64,000 bases of DNA from positions 62,001-126,000 of the forward strand of contig NTJN01000002.1 in assembly GCA_002457515.1 (NCBI GenBank), read 5' to 3'. Below the pieces are notes generated by a model. That model saw only the letters and a list, made by a program, of their open reading frames with translations, searched no databases and was not told the DNA's origin. The translations under genes were made by a program, and so were the position numbers. Source of the stretch: Pelagibacterales bacterium MED-G40. Its GTDB lineage: Bacteria; Pseudomonadota; Alphaproteobacteria; Pelagibacterales; Pelagibacteraceae. How positions within the stretch are numbered: the stretch's first letter is position 1; the number at the start of each line of letters is the position of its first letter. Positions 28,870 to 38,023 of this stretch are shown piece after piece.

Positions 28870-29804
28870 TTGAATTTTACTAATATTGAATTTTCTACGC
28901 TTGATAAATGTGATCTAGAAAACAAATTAAGTTTTTCATCTCTCTTTTTAAGAACTATTTGTTTTTTAATTTTTTCAAGATCAATTTCTTCATTTCCTAA
29001 TTTTTTAATATTATCTATCTTTAAAATAACAACCGACTCCCCAGATCTAATTGGGTTAGTGACACCTCCAACATCTAACTTTTTTAATTCATTTAGATAT
29101 AGTTTGGATAAACTTTTTTCGTTTAATTTTCCCATTTTTCCATCATTGTCCGAAGAAGGTGAAATGCTATATTTTTTTACTGCTGTTATAAAGTTTGTTG
29201 TTTTTATTGTTTCATATATCTCTTCTAAATTTTTGTTTAAGTTTTTCTGATTAAATAAAACTTCTATTTCTGATAGTTCGTACTCAACAATCTCCATTTT
29301 ATTCTCTAAAGATTTTTTTAATTCATTTTCTATTTCTACAGTGTTAATATTTAATTGATTTTTGTAAAGACTGTATATCAAACTATTCCACCTCAACTCA
29401 GTCCTGTATTTGTTTAAAAAAATTTCATAATTAACTAAATTTCTCTCAAAGATATTCTTTAATCCTTCTCTATCAGTGTTCAATTGTTTAGATACTTGGG
29501 TTAAATAATTGGTTAATCCATTTTCATCATATTCTTCCACATTGTACTTCAAAATTTCATTTTTTTTTATAGACCTCTTGATTAAAGCATTCATGGCTAT
29601 ATTTTTAACCTGGTTTATATTTCCTTGGTCAAATTTTTTTTGGCTAAGAATAAGCATTGTTTTTATTTCTTCCTCAATATCTAAATCAGTTATAATTTGA
29701 CTCCCTACATTAGCTACAATTTTATTATTAATCTTTGACAGAACTTGTTCAGAATTAAAAAAACTTATTATCAATAATACTTTTATAATAACTAATCTTT
29801 TCAT
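28866..29804 (-). CDS. surA: SurA-like periplasmic chaperone with one parvulin domain
   Basis: A 312-residue protein with a signal peptide (residues about 1-23), an N-terminal chaperone region starting KIVANVGSQIITDLDIEEEI and a single parvulin-like domain (about residues 165-265, ending GGVTNPIRSGESVVILKI). SurA escorts unfolded barrel proteins such as LptD across the periplasm. E. coli SurA has two parvulin domains; one is usual in alphaproteobacteria. It sits between lptD and pdxA, overlapping each by four bases. Confidence 0.88.
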   Translation of the reverse strand: MKRLVIIKVLLIISFFNSEQVLSKINNKIVANVGSQIITDLDIEEEIKTMLILSQKKFDQGNINQVKNIAMNALIKRSIKKNEILKYNVEEYDENGLTNYLTQVSKQLNTDREGLKNIFERNLVNYEIFLNKYRTELRWNSLIYSLYKNQLNINTVEIENELKKSLENKMEIVEYELSEIEVLFNQKNLNKNLEEIYETIKTTNFITAVKKYSISPSSDNDGKMGKLNEKSLSKLYLNELKKLDVGGVTNPIRSGESVVILKIDNIKKLGNEEIDLEKIKKQIVLKKRDEKLNLFSRSHLSSVENSILVKFK

Positions 29805-32146
29805 CTTCCAATACCTGGAGCATTTATGTTAGCAAGCGGTATAAGAGAGATTCTGAACATGATAGAGTCTTCTGGCTCAATATCATTATCAGTGTAAAAT
29901 TCACGTCTGAAAACTAGTCCTGCTTTAAGACAATCGTTAATATAGTCATAGCTCAACTTATAAAATTCGGACGAACTTTTAAGTAAGTTACGCTTAGTAG
30001 AAAAAGATAGTTGTCCTGAGTCTCCAAGCTCTACATCCATAATGGCTTCCGCATACTCTTGATTGCCAATGTGCTCTTTTTCTTGTAAATAAGTTAAATT
30101 AAAATTTGTTTTCCCTAGGGTAAGTGTGCTTCCAACTTCATTATAATTTAATCTATTATAGCTCTGATCTACTGCAAATTTATAGTCTAAGCTTAATTTA
30201 TTATTTATATTTAAGCTAGACTCACCAACCAAGTCAGACACGTGATCTCCCAAAGAAGAGCTCGCTGGTAAATCTTGATCTTCCTCGGCTGTAATTACTT
30301 GGCCCGCTGAAAATGAAAAAAATTTATTACCAATACTACCGTCTTTATTTAATAGACTTTTTTCGTAATCAAATCCTATAGAAGCACTCAATCCTTTTTC
30401 TATAACATCGATTTCTTCAGTTTTTTTAATTTCGTATAAATTTGTATATTTAAGCCTACTTCCCTCGACTCTACGCATGTGCCCTGGAGCGTAACGAACA
30501 AGGACTTTAGGAGTAAATAAATGATTAATCTCTTTAATAAGATCATTTTTATATAATGGAATTTTTGATAAAATACCTAGAGCACCAGATAACTCATGTG
30601 ATTTATCTTCAGATTTGTACTTAGGTGTATTACTTGCATTATAATTAACAAACTTAACTTGGCTTAGAATTTGATTTTCAACCCCTAAATTATTTATCCA
30701 TCTATTAGATTTCCAGTTTAAATCATTTACAAGAAATTCAGTTGTTTTATCTACATCAAAATTTTTAACTTCCAAATTTGATGAGAAATCTACAAATCCA
30801 AATTTCTCACTGGAGAAAATATTTTTATCAAATGTTAAACTCGGTAAAACATATTCATATCTTGAGTTGTTTTTTACCGTTAAATTTTCAAAAGCACTTA
30901 ATTGAGCTCCGAAAAAGACATCGTCATCTTGATAGTTATAAGACATATAACTTTCAAGTATATCTTGATCGTCATCTACTAACTCCGTTTTTACGTCATG
31001 TATTTTTAAGTAAGTACTATTTGAAACTTTTTGAACATTGAACTCTAGACGACTGGTTATGTCAGGGTTTTCCAAAAAGTCCATTGTAAATTTTGAGAAA
31101 AAGTGAGCTCTATTTCCCTCAGTTTTTTTGTGAGTAGTTTTTTTATAACCTTCAGTAAATCCGGTGTCGACTATTAAGAATGAATTTTTAAAATCTTGTC
31201 TGTATTCAGCTATGAGCAAAGGATTTTCTCTTCCATAAAGTTTTGGTTTAAAAGTTAAATCTTTGTCATTTGATATATTCCAGAAATAAGGCAATGAAAT
31301 TCCAGTACCCACTGTTGAACTTGAAGTTAATGTTGGATTTAAAAACCCAGATTGTCTTTTTACTGAGGGATCAGGATGCCAAAACTTAGGAAAAAATAAT
31401 ATAGGAAAGTCATAAACTTTTACAACTACATTATCGTAATAAATTGTTTTTTTTGCGCTACTGTGTCTTATTTTTTTAGCCTGTAAAGACCATGGCGGAC
31501 ACTTATCTTTTCCTCTATTTTTACAATATGTAAATACACCTTTTAACATTTCGTTTTCTTCTGGTGATAAAGTCATGCTGTTTGCAAAAAATCTCGGTTC
31601 ATTGTCTTTATTGGTTTTTAAACTTTCATCATTTAAAAACACTCTTACATCTGAACCTGCTACTTTCCTTTCTTTTTCATTAATGTATATCTCTGAAAAT
31701 CTGTACTGATTATTGTTAATATCAACTATTTTAATCTGACCCTTTGAAAAGAAAATATTCTTGTCGATTAAATATTTAAAAGAATTAACAAAAATTTGAT
31801 TTCCATCTTTATCTAGAATTTTACTTTTTTCATTCGAGCTTATTATTTTGTTTTTGTCATCAAATAAAATATTTGACCCTAAGACTTGGTAATTTTCTGA
31901 GGTGATAATTTTAGTATCCCCAGTAGCTAATAATCTTCCATTTTTTTTGTTATATTTTGCAGTATTAGTAGTTAATCTATTATTATTTTTATCTACTGCA
32001 ACTACATTACCATCAAGAAAAATAATTTTAGAATTATCATCTAGCTGAATTTTTGATGCACTTACATTTAATTCTTCTGCATGAACAAATCCAGTTTTGA
32101 TAAAAAGAAGAAGTATAGTTATAAAAAAAAGAAATTTATTTTTCAT
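29801..32146 (-). CDS. lptD: LPS-assembly outer-membrane protein LptD
   Basis: A 781-residue protein: signal peptide (cleavage after FVHA, about residue 23), an N-terminal OstA/LptA-like jellyroll domain (about residues 25-190) and a large C-terminal barrel. Cysteines in TYCKNRGKDKCPPW after the jellyroll and in the C-terminal NDCLKAGLVFRREFYTD strand are those expected to form inter-domain disulfides. It inserts lipopolysaccharide into the outer leaflet. It lies next to lptG, lptF and surA, giving most of the outward LPS route in one run. Confidence 0.94.
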   Translation of the reverse strand: MKNKFLFFITILLLFIKTGFVHAEELNVSASKIQLDDNSKIIFLDGNVVAVDKNNNRLTTNTAKYNKKNGRLLATGDTKIITSENYQVLGSNILFDDKNKIISSNEKSKILDKDGNQIFVNSFKYLIDKNIFFSKGQIKIVDINNNQYRFSEIYINEKERKVAGSDVRVFLNDESLKTNKDNEPRFFANSMTLSPEENEMLKGVFTYCKNRGKDKCPPWSLQAKKIRHSSAKKTIYYDNVVVKVYDFPILFFPKFWHPDPSVKRQSGFLNPTLTSSSTVGTGISLPYFWNISNDKDLTFKPKLYGRENPLLIAEYRQDFKNSFLIVDTGFTEGYKKTTHKKTEGNRAHFFSKFTMDFLENPDITSRLEFNVQKVSNSTYLKIHDVKTELVDDDQDILESYMSYNYQDDDVFFGAQLSAFENLTVKNNSRYEYVLPSLTFDKNIFSSEKFGFVDFSSNLEVKNFDVDKTTEFLVNDLNWKSNRWINNLGVENQILSQVKFVNYNASNTPKYKSEDKSHELSGALGILSKIPLYKNDLIKEINHLFTPKVLVRYAPGHMRRVEGSRLKYTNLYEIKKTEEIDVIEKGLSASIGFDYEKSLLNKDGSIGNKFFSFSAGQVITAEEDQDLPASSSLGDHVSDLVGESSLNINNKLSLDYKFAVDQSYNRLNYNEVGSTLTLGKTNFNLTYLQEKEHIGNQEYAEAIMDVELGDSGQLSFSTKRNLLKSSSEFYKLSYDYINDCLKAGLVFRREFYTDNDIEPEDSIMFRISLIPLANINAPGIGR

Positions 32147-33224
32147 TTATTTGTAGCACTCCAATAGAACAGAATAAACCTATGGCAATTAAAGGTATCC
32201 AAACAGCTAACTCTAAAGAAATTCTTTGTGTTTGGCCTAAAGCAAGAGAGGCTTGTGATAAAAAGTAAATTACAACGCAAGAAATTATAGATATAAAAAT
32301 ATAATATAAGTTTTGAGATTTAGTTATCGAACCCACTGAAAAAATAGAAGCCAAAATTACCATTAGAAATAAAAAAAAGGGAAGAGAAAAAAATTCATTT
32401 AATTTTTCGTTTAGTATGTTTTTAGTATAGCCTTTATCTCTTAAAACATCATAATCCTTAATAAGTTCAAAGAATGATATAGTGTCCAAATTCTTGTAAA
32501 GAGAGCCTATTTTATCAATGTTATAGACTGAATTTATTACGTAATCTACTTCATCAAAAGTGACTATTTCACCTGACGCGAAGTTATATATCTTTGCATT
32601 TTCTAGAACCCATTCATTTTTTTTTATATCTGCATACGAAGATTCAATTCGCTTTAAAATTTTATTATTACTATCAATTTCGTAAATTGTAATATCATTT
32701 AAATTACTCTTTACTAATTTTTTAGCTGTTATAATTCTTAAATTATCTCCAATATTTTCTTTTATCCATACACCGTTCTTATTGATAGAGACAAGATGGT
32801 CTACATCTTTTGAATATTGAGCTTTAGTTTGTTCATAATACTTAATCATTGCAGAAGTAATAGGATTTACTGCAAATATAACTAAAACTCCAAAGACAAA
32901 GGCAGTAAAACCTAAAATTAAAATTATTTTTAAATTTGAAAAGCCGAAAACTTTTAACGTCAAAAGGTCTTTACTAGATTTAATTGATACAAAATACCAC
33001 ATAGCAGCAATAAATATTACAAAAGGAAGAAACTTTATCAACAAGTTTGGAATAAACATAGCTGTCATTAAAAAAGGTAGATTGTAACCTACATTTAAAT
33101 TTTTAAAAAATTCAATTTCTTCAAACAGGTTTAAAAGAATTCCTAAACATATAAAAACAAGAACAACATTCATTACTATTTTTAAAAAACCAAAAACTAA
33201 ATAATTATTAAGAACTTTATTCAT
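32136..33224 (-). CDS. lptG: LPS export permease LptG (YjgP/YjgQ family)
   Basis: A 362-residue inner-membrane permease subunit of the LptB2FG transporter. Three N-terminal transmembrane helices, a periplasmic jellyroll-like domain (about residues 130-255) and three C-terminal helices match the family. The order lptF-lptG and the position next to lptD support G rather than F. It overlaps lptD by 11 bases and lptF by one. Confidence 0.9.
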   Translation of the reverse strand: MNKVLNNYLVFGFLKIVMNVVLVFICLGILLNLFEEIEFFKNLNVGYNLPFLMTAMFIPNLLIKFLPFVIFIAAMWYFVSIKSSKDLLTLKVFGFSNLKIILILGFTAFVFGVLVIFAVNPITSAMIKYYEQTKAQYSKDVDHLVSINKNGVWIKENIGDNLRIITAKKLVKSNLNDITIYEIDSNNKILKRIESSYADIKKNEWVLENAKIYNFASGEIVTFDEVDYVINSVYNIDKIGSLYKNLDTISFFELIKDYDVLRDKGYTKNILNEKLNEFFSLPFFLFLMVILASIFSVGSITKSQNLYYIFISIISCVVIYFLSQASLALGQTQRISLELAVWIPLIAIGLFCSIGVLQINEK

Positions 33225-34399
33225 TACACTTTCCTCTTTTCATAATTAAATTTCTGATTTAAAAAAAGGTAAGTTAAAGGTGTTAAGATCAACGGTACTA
33301 GTAAGTACACTAAACTATGTAGTTCTGAAAAACCAGAAAACCTAACTAATAGCTCTGCAAGAACCAAAATTAAAAAACTAAAAATAAAATAAAAATATTT
33401 TTTTAAAAAATTTATTTTAGACTTTCTATTTGCAACAAGAATAAAAGAAGCTGTTAATGCAATTAAAGGTATATAAATTGGCATCCCAATTCTTCTTAAT
33501 AATGTGCTTATAATATCTTTCCTCAAGTCTTCTTCTGGACAACTAAAAATTAAAGCCTGATTAGCAAAAAAAGGATCAGAAGGATCAGGATATTTATTTT
33601 TTTGAAAAAGGCATCTAATAAGTTGATGAGTAGATGTTTCTTGCAATTTTGGTTTAATTATTCCTCTTGGGGTTAACGCGTCTAAATGAAGTGTTGTTTT
33701 AGAAAAGTTTACGTTATTAATTTCTTTATTTTTATTTTGAGTTTGTATTAATCCACTTTCTAATATTATTTTTTTATCATCTAGAATACCTTTTTTTGCC
33801 ATTATCGTAATATTAACTGAATCCTTTGAGTCTGCTACAATACTTTTAAAATAATGACTTTCATCCCTTATAAATATATTTTCCATTTCATTTTTATCAT
33901 TTTTTTTTCCAACATAAAAAGTCAGATCTTTAAATGAGTCACTGAAGTCATTAATTTTAATTACAGTTGACATTGAATTAAAATCTGCAGTTCTTATTAA
34001 TGCTCTAGATTTATTAAGAGAAAAAGGAGTTACATAGGTAGCAAAACATAGTTGGATTAAAAGAATTATTAATGAAATAAAAAAAAATAAATTTACCAAT
34101 TTTATTTTACTTAATCCAGAGGTCCATAGAACTAACAATTCATTTTGTTTTTCTAATTTTAAAATAGTAAGAACTAACGCCAACAAGAAAGATAGAGGGA
34201 TAAATTTTGTAATTATATTTGTGATATTAAGTAAGGAAAAAAAGAGATATGTTGTAACAGAATGACCGTTTTCAACCACTAAATCTAAAAAGTTTACCGC
34301 TCTAACAGTCCAGGCAATAGCCGATAAAGCAAATAAAATAGTCAAAAATGATTTTAAAATTTCTAATGTAAAGTATTTATAAATTTTGTTTTTAAGCAT
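33224..34399 (-). CDS. lptF: LPS export permease LptF (YjgP/YjgQ family)
   Basis: A 391-residue inner-membrane permease, partner of LptG. It begins KYFTLEILKSFLTILFALS and has three N-terminal and three C-terminal membrane helices around a periplasmic domain. Compared with many homologues it carries an insert near residues 250-295 including a FLFQKNKYPDPSDPFFANQ-like stretch with paired cysteines (RCLF and SCPEED), as seen in other alphaproteobacterial LptF. It is the first gene of its run. Confidence 0.9.
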   Translation of the reverse strand: MLKNKIYKYFTLEILKSFLTILFALSAIAWTVRAVNFLDLVVENGHSVTTYLFFSLLNITNIITKFIPLSFLLALVLTILKLEKQNELLVLWTSGLSKIKLVNLFFFISLIILLIQLCFATYVTPFSLNKSRALIRTADFNSMSTVIKINDFSDSFKDLTFYVGKKNDKNEMENIFIRDESHYFKSIVADSKDSVNITIMAKKGILDDKKIILESGLIQTQNKNKEINNVNFSKTTLHLDALTPRGIIKPKLQETSTHQLIRCLFQKNKYPDPSDPFFANQALIFSCPEEDLRKDIISTLLRRIGMPIYIPLIALTASFILVANRKSKINFLKKYFYFIFSFLILVLAELLVRFSGFSELHSLVYLLVPLILTPLTYLFLNQKFNYEKRKV

Positions 34400-34404
34400 A
34401 TAAT

Positions 34405-34432
34405 TTTGATGTATATAATTTGATGTATATAA
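34405..34432. repeat. Perfect 14-bp tandem duplication upstream of lptF
   Basis: TTTGATGTATATAA occurs twice in direct succession (34405-34418 and 34419-34432), starting six bases upstream of the lptF ATG within the divergent lptF/pepA intergenic region. It looks like a recent replication-slippage duplication and lies where lptF promoter or leader sequence must be. Confidence 0.9.
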
Positions 34433-34556
34433 ATACTAAAACAACTATTAAGAATATTCAATCTTAGGTTTTAAAAATGATAAATTTTCCATTGAATTCT
34501 TGTATATTTGGTCATATATACCTCTCAACTCAATTTGGAAAGTAACAAAAAAAACT

Positions 34557-36014
34557 ATGTCTATAAAAATAAACTATTCAAAAAAAACAATTAACAAGTC
34601 ATCTACTAATGTAGTTTTATTTTCTAATGACAAATTCAACATTAGCGGTTCGAAAAAACACCTTACAAATTCTGAATTTTCTTACATAAATGATTTACTA
34701 AAAACTAGTGATTTAAAAAAAAACATATTTGTTTTCGAGGTTAATTCAAAAAAAAAGATAGTTTTAGTATCAATTAAAAATAATTTAAAAAGCTCGGACA
34801 TAGAAAATTTAGGAGCAGAATTTTTTGGACGCATAAACTATGGAAAGAATAGTGAGTACTTTATATTATCTGACAGTATAGTAGGTAAGTATGATAGTTT
34901 TTTAGGTCATTTTCTTCATGGACTAAAATTAAAATCTTATGAATTTAAAAAATATAAATCAAAAAAAGAACCAAGACTTATTTCTATCAATATAGACGGA
35001 AATAAAAATAAACCATCTACTCAAAATCAATTAAAATTCAGAGCTTTAGAAGAAGGAACTTTTTATGCAAGGGATTTAGTTTCAGAGCCAGGAAATGTTT
35101 TGCATCCAGATGAATATGCCAAAAGATTAAGCTCTCTTAGAAAAGATGGTTTAAAAGTTAATATATACGACGAAAAAAAATTAAAAAAACTTGGAATGCA
35201 TGCTTTGCTCGGAGTAGGCATGGGAAGTATTAGAGGATCATATCTTGTAACAATGGAATGGAACGGAGCAAAAAATAATTCTAAACCTTTAGCTTTTGTT
35301 GGAAAAGGAGTTACTTTTGATACTGGCGGTTATTCATTGAAACCAGCAAGATTTATGGAAGATATGACATATGATATGGCTGGCTCTGCTGCCGTAGTCG
35401 GTTTGATGAAGAACTTGGCGTTAAGAAAAGCAAAAATTAATGCTGTGGGCGTAGTAGGGCTCGTAGAAAATATGGTAAGTGGAGTTGCTCAAAGACCTGG
35501 AGATATTGTTAAATCTTACAGTGGTAAAACTGTAGAAGTATTAAATACAGATGCAGAAGGGCGATTAGTTTTAGCAGACGCATTAACATTTACCGAAAAG
35601 AAATTTAAACCAAAATTCATGATAGATTTAGCTACATTAACAGGAGCGATCATAGTTTCTTTAGGATCAGAATATGCTGGACTTTTTTCTAACGATGATA
35701 AGTTGTCTAAACAAATTTTAAATGCTGGTGAAAAAGTTGAAGAAAAATTATGGAGAATGCCTCTTCATAAAAATTATGACAAACTTATTAATTCTAAAAA
35801 TGCCGATATGCAAAATATAAACTATGTTGGCGGAGCAGGATCAACAACTGCTGCACAATTTTTACAAAGATTTATTTTGAATAAAACTCCATGGGCACAT
35901 TTAGATATTGCAGGTATGGCTTTTTCAAAATATGGCGGTGCTTTAAATTCTGGAGGCGCTACTGGATTTGGCGTAAGATTATTAAATCAACTAATAGAAG
36001 AAAATTACGAATAA
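34557..36014 (+). CDS. pepA: Leucyl aminopeptidase PepA
   Basis: A 485-residue M17 leucine aminopeptidase, a hexameric two-metal cytosolic enzyme. The metal and active-site motifs GKGVTFDTGGYSLKP, MTYDMAGSA and NTDAEGRLVLADAL are intact; the N-terminal macro-like domain is poorly conserved as usual. I place the start at the ATG at 34557 (MSIKINYSKK); an upstream TTG at 34500 would add 19 residues. In E. coli PepA also binds DNA; this cannot be judged here. ndk begins two bases after the stop. Confidence 0.95.
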   Translation: MSIKINYSKKTINKSSTNVVLFSNDKFNISGSKKHLTNSEFSYINDLLKTSDLKKNIFVFEVNSKKKIVLVSIKNNLKSSDIENLGAEFFGRINYGKNSEYFILSDSIVGKYDSFLGHFLHGLKLKSYEFKKYKSKKEPRLISINIDGNKNKPSTQNQLKFRALEEGTFYARDLVSEPGNVLHPDEYAKRLSSLRKDGLKVNIYDEKKLKKLGMHALLGVGMGSIRGSYLVTMEWNGAKNNSKPLAFVGKGVTFDTGGYSLKPARFMEDMTYDMAGSAAVVGLMKNLALRKAKINAVGVVGLVENMVSGVAQRPGDIVKSYSGKTVEVLNTDAEGRLVLADALTFTEKKFKPKFMIDLATLTGAIIVSLGSEYAGLFSNDDKLSKQILNAGEKVEEKLWRMPLHKNYDKLINSKNADMQNINYVGGAGSTTAAQFLQRFILNKTPWAHLDIAGMAFSKYGGALNSGGATGFGVRLLNQLIEENYE

Positions 36015-36015
36015 A

Positions 36016-36417
36016 GTGGAACAAACTCTCTCCATAATAAAACCTGATGCGGTTGAAAGAAATTTAGTCGAGGAGATTAAAAATATATTTATTAAAAATA
36101 ATCTTAAAATAGTTAACGAAAAAAAACTCCATATCAATAAAGAAGAAGCTTTAGAATTTTATAAGGTTCACCAATCAAAACCTTTTTATGATAAATTATG
36201 CTCCTACTTATCTTCTGGGCCTATAGTAGTAATGATTTTAGAAGGAAAGAATGTAATAATGGAAAATAGAAGGATTATGGGTGCTACTGACCCTAAAAAC
36301 GCAGAAGCAGATACGATAAGGAAACTCTATGGTATATCCATTGACAAAAACTCAGTTCATGGGTCTGACTCTGAGGAAACAGCTACAAAAGAAATCAATT
36401 TTTTTTTCAAAGACTAA
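36016..36417 (+). CDS. ndk: Nucleoside diphosphate kinase
   Basis: A 133-residue kinase equilibrating NDPs and NTPs through phospho-H115 (NSVHGSDS). The TLSIIKPDAV start, RRIMGATDP and the C-terminal EINFFF match the family, and the length is slightly below the usual 140. Initiation is at GTG, one base after the pepA stop. It overlaps the convergent purN stop by four bases (CTAA). Confidence 0.96.
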   Translation: MEQTLSIIKPDAVERNLVEEIKNIFIKNNLKIVNEKKLHINKEEALEFYKVHQSKPFYDKLCSYLSSGPIVVMILEGKNVIMENRRIMGATDPKNAEADTIRKLYGISIDKNSVHGSDSEETATKEINFFFKD

Positions 36418-36977
36418 TTTTTGATGTGAAGTTTGGTAATAGCTTCTGAAAATGCTTTATACTCTGTTTTTTGAGTCTTTATTTTTAAACTTTTTAAAGT
36501 TTCATTTTTAGAAATTTGAAATGATTTTCTTAAAATTATTTTTCCTGAATCAAGCTTCTCATTAACATAATGAACAGTACAGCCTGCTAAGCTTTCATTG
36601 TTTTCAAGCATTCGTTCAAAGGTATTTGTACCTTTATATTTCGGTAATAAGGATGGATGGATATTAATTATTTTACCTTTAAAGTTTTTAATAAAGGTCT
36701 TAGAGAGAACTTTCATATAACCTGCAAGGCATATTAAATTAATATTTTTTTTTCTAATCTCATTTAGTATTTTAACCTCAAAAAGTGAATCTTTTACATT
36801 TATGATCATAAAAGGAATAGAATATTTTTTTGCAAAGGCTAATCCAGGTGCATTTTTTTTGTTAGAAATAACTAATTTGATTTGTATAGGGAAGTTGTAA
36901 TTTCTAGAGCTGCCAATTAGTGCTTTTAAGTTTGTTCCCGCTCCAGAAATAAAAACACAAGAATTTACTTTTACCAT
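36414..36977 (-). CDS. purN: Phosphoribosylglycinamide formyltransferase (PurN)
   Basis: A 187-residue enzyme using 10-formyl-THF to formylate GAR in purine synthesis. VFISGAGTNLKAL, the LAGYMKVLS segment and the catalytic NIHPSLLPKYKG block, with the later CTVHYVNEKLDSG, are conserved. Its start overlaps the end of purM, the following pathway step in operon order, by seven bases. Confidence 0.95.
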   Translation of the reverse strand: MVKVNSCVFISGAGTNLKALIGSSRNYNFPIQIKLVISNKKNAPGLAFAKKYSIPFMIINVKDSLFEVKILNEIRKKNINLICLAGYMKVLSKTFIKNFKGKIINIHPSLLPKYKGTNTFERMLENNESLAGCTVHYVNEKLDSGKIILRKSFQISKNETLKSLKIKTQKTEYKAFSEAITKLHIKN

Positions 36978-37999
36978 CTCAAATTTTTTTCTAAATTTAT
37001 TCTCTTTTTATTTTTTGAGATATATCCAATTTCATAAGGCGTATATTCTTTTTTAAAATATTTTTTTATTTTTTTTATATTTTTTTTATCTACAATTAAA
37101 CAAAAACCCACTCCACAATTAAAAGTTCGTAGCATTTCATTGTCACTTAAATTATTTTTTTTAAGCCATTTAAATATTTTTTTAATTTTTATTTTTGATA
37201 AATCAATATTAATTGATAATTTCTCAGGAACTGATCTGATAATATTTTCAATTAAACCACCACCTGTAATATGCGCTGCTGAATTTATTAAATTATTTTG
37301 ATGAAGTTTTAAGATTTCATTTACGTAAATTTTTGTTGGTTTTAACAACTCTCTCTTTAAGTTTTTCGAAATTTTATTTTTTTTTAAAATTGATCTAACC
37401 AACGAATAACCATTTGAGTGAATCCCGTTTGAAGGTATAGCGAGAATTATATTATTATCTTTAACTTTTTTCTTTACTAGCAGCTTTTTTTTAGAAACGA
37501 TACCTACGGCAAAACCAGCTAAGTCAAAATTATTTTTTATATAAATGCCTGGCATTTCTGCAGTTTCACCTCCTATGAGACTACAACCAGAAATATCACA
37601 ACCTTTAGTAATTCCTTTGAGTATTAATTTTACCTTTTTTAATATTATTTTATCTATAGCCATATAATCGAGAAAAAATAATGGCTTTGCTCCCTGAACT
37701 ATCAGATCATTGACACACATTGCTACCAGATCTATTCCTATAGTATCAAATTTTTTAAATCTATTAGCTAAGTCTAGTTTAGTTCCAACCCCATCAGTAC
37801 ATGAAACTATCAGAGGATCTTTAATTTTAATGGAACTTATATCGAAAGTAGAACCAAACGCACCAATATTTTCTTGATTCTGAATACCATTCTTCTTTTT
37901 GACATTTTTTCTTGAGATGTTTGCTATATGTTTTACAAAGCTATTTGCAAGGGTGATATTTACCCCACTTTTTTTATAACTATTTTTTGTTTTTTCCAT
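36971..37999 (-). CDS. purM: Phosphoribosylformylglycinamidine cyclo-ligase (PurM)
   Basis: A 342-residue ATP-dependent enzyme closing the imidazole ring to give AIR. It begins with SYKKSGVNITLANSFV and contains the SCTDGVGTKLDLA, DLIVQGAKPLFFLDY, GGETAEMPG and NGIHSNGYSLVR motifs. The purM-purN order is typical of proteobacteria. Its ATG is only 24 bases from the divergent DUF2066 start, so promoters must overlap coding sequence or each other. Confidence 0.96.
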   Translation of the reverse strand: MEKTKNSYKKSGVNITLANSFVKHIANISRKNVKKKNGIQNQENIGAFGSTFDISSIKIKDPLIVSCTDGVGTKLDLANRFKKFDTIGIDLVAMCVNDLIVQGAKPLFFLDYMAIDKIILKKVKLILKGITKGCDISGCSLIGGETAEMPGIYIKNNFDLAGFAVGIVSKKKLLVKKKVKDNNIILAIPSNGIHSNGYSLVRSILKKNKISKNLKRELLKPTKIYVNEILKLHQNNLINSAAHITGGGLIENIIRSVPEKLSINIDLSKIKIKKIFKWLKKNNLSDNEMLRTFNCGVGFCLIVDKKNIKKIKKYFKKEYTPYEIGYISKNKKRINLEKNLRW

Positions 38000-38023
38000 T
38001 AATTAAATGATAATTATTTAAAT

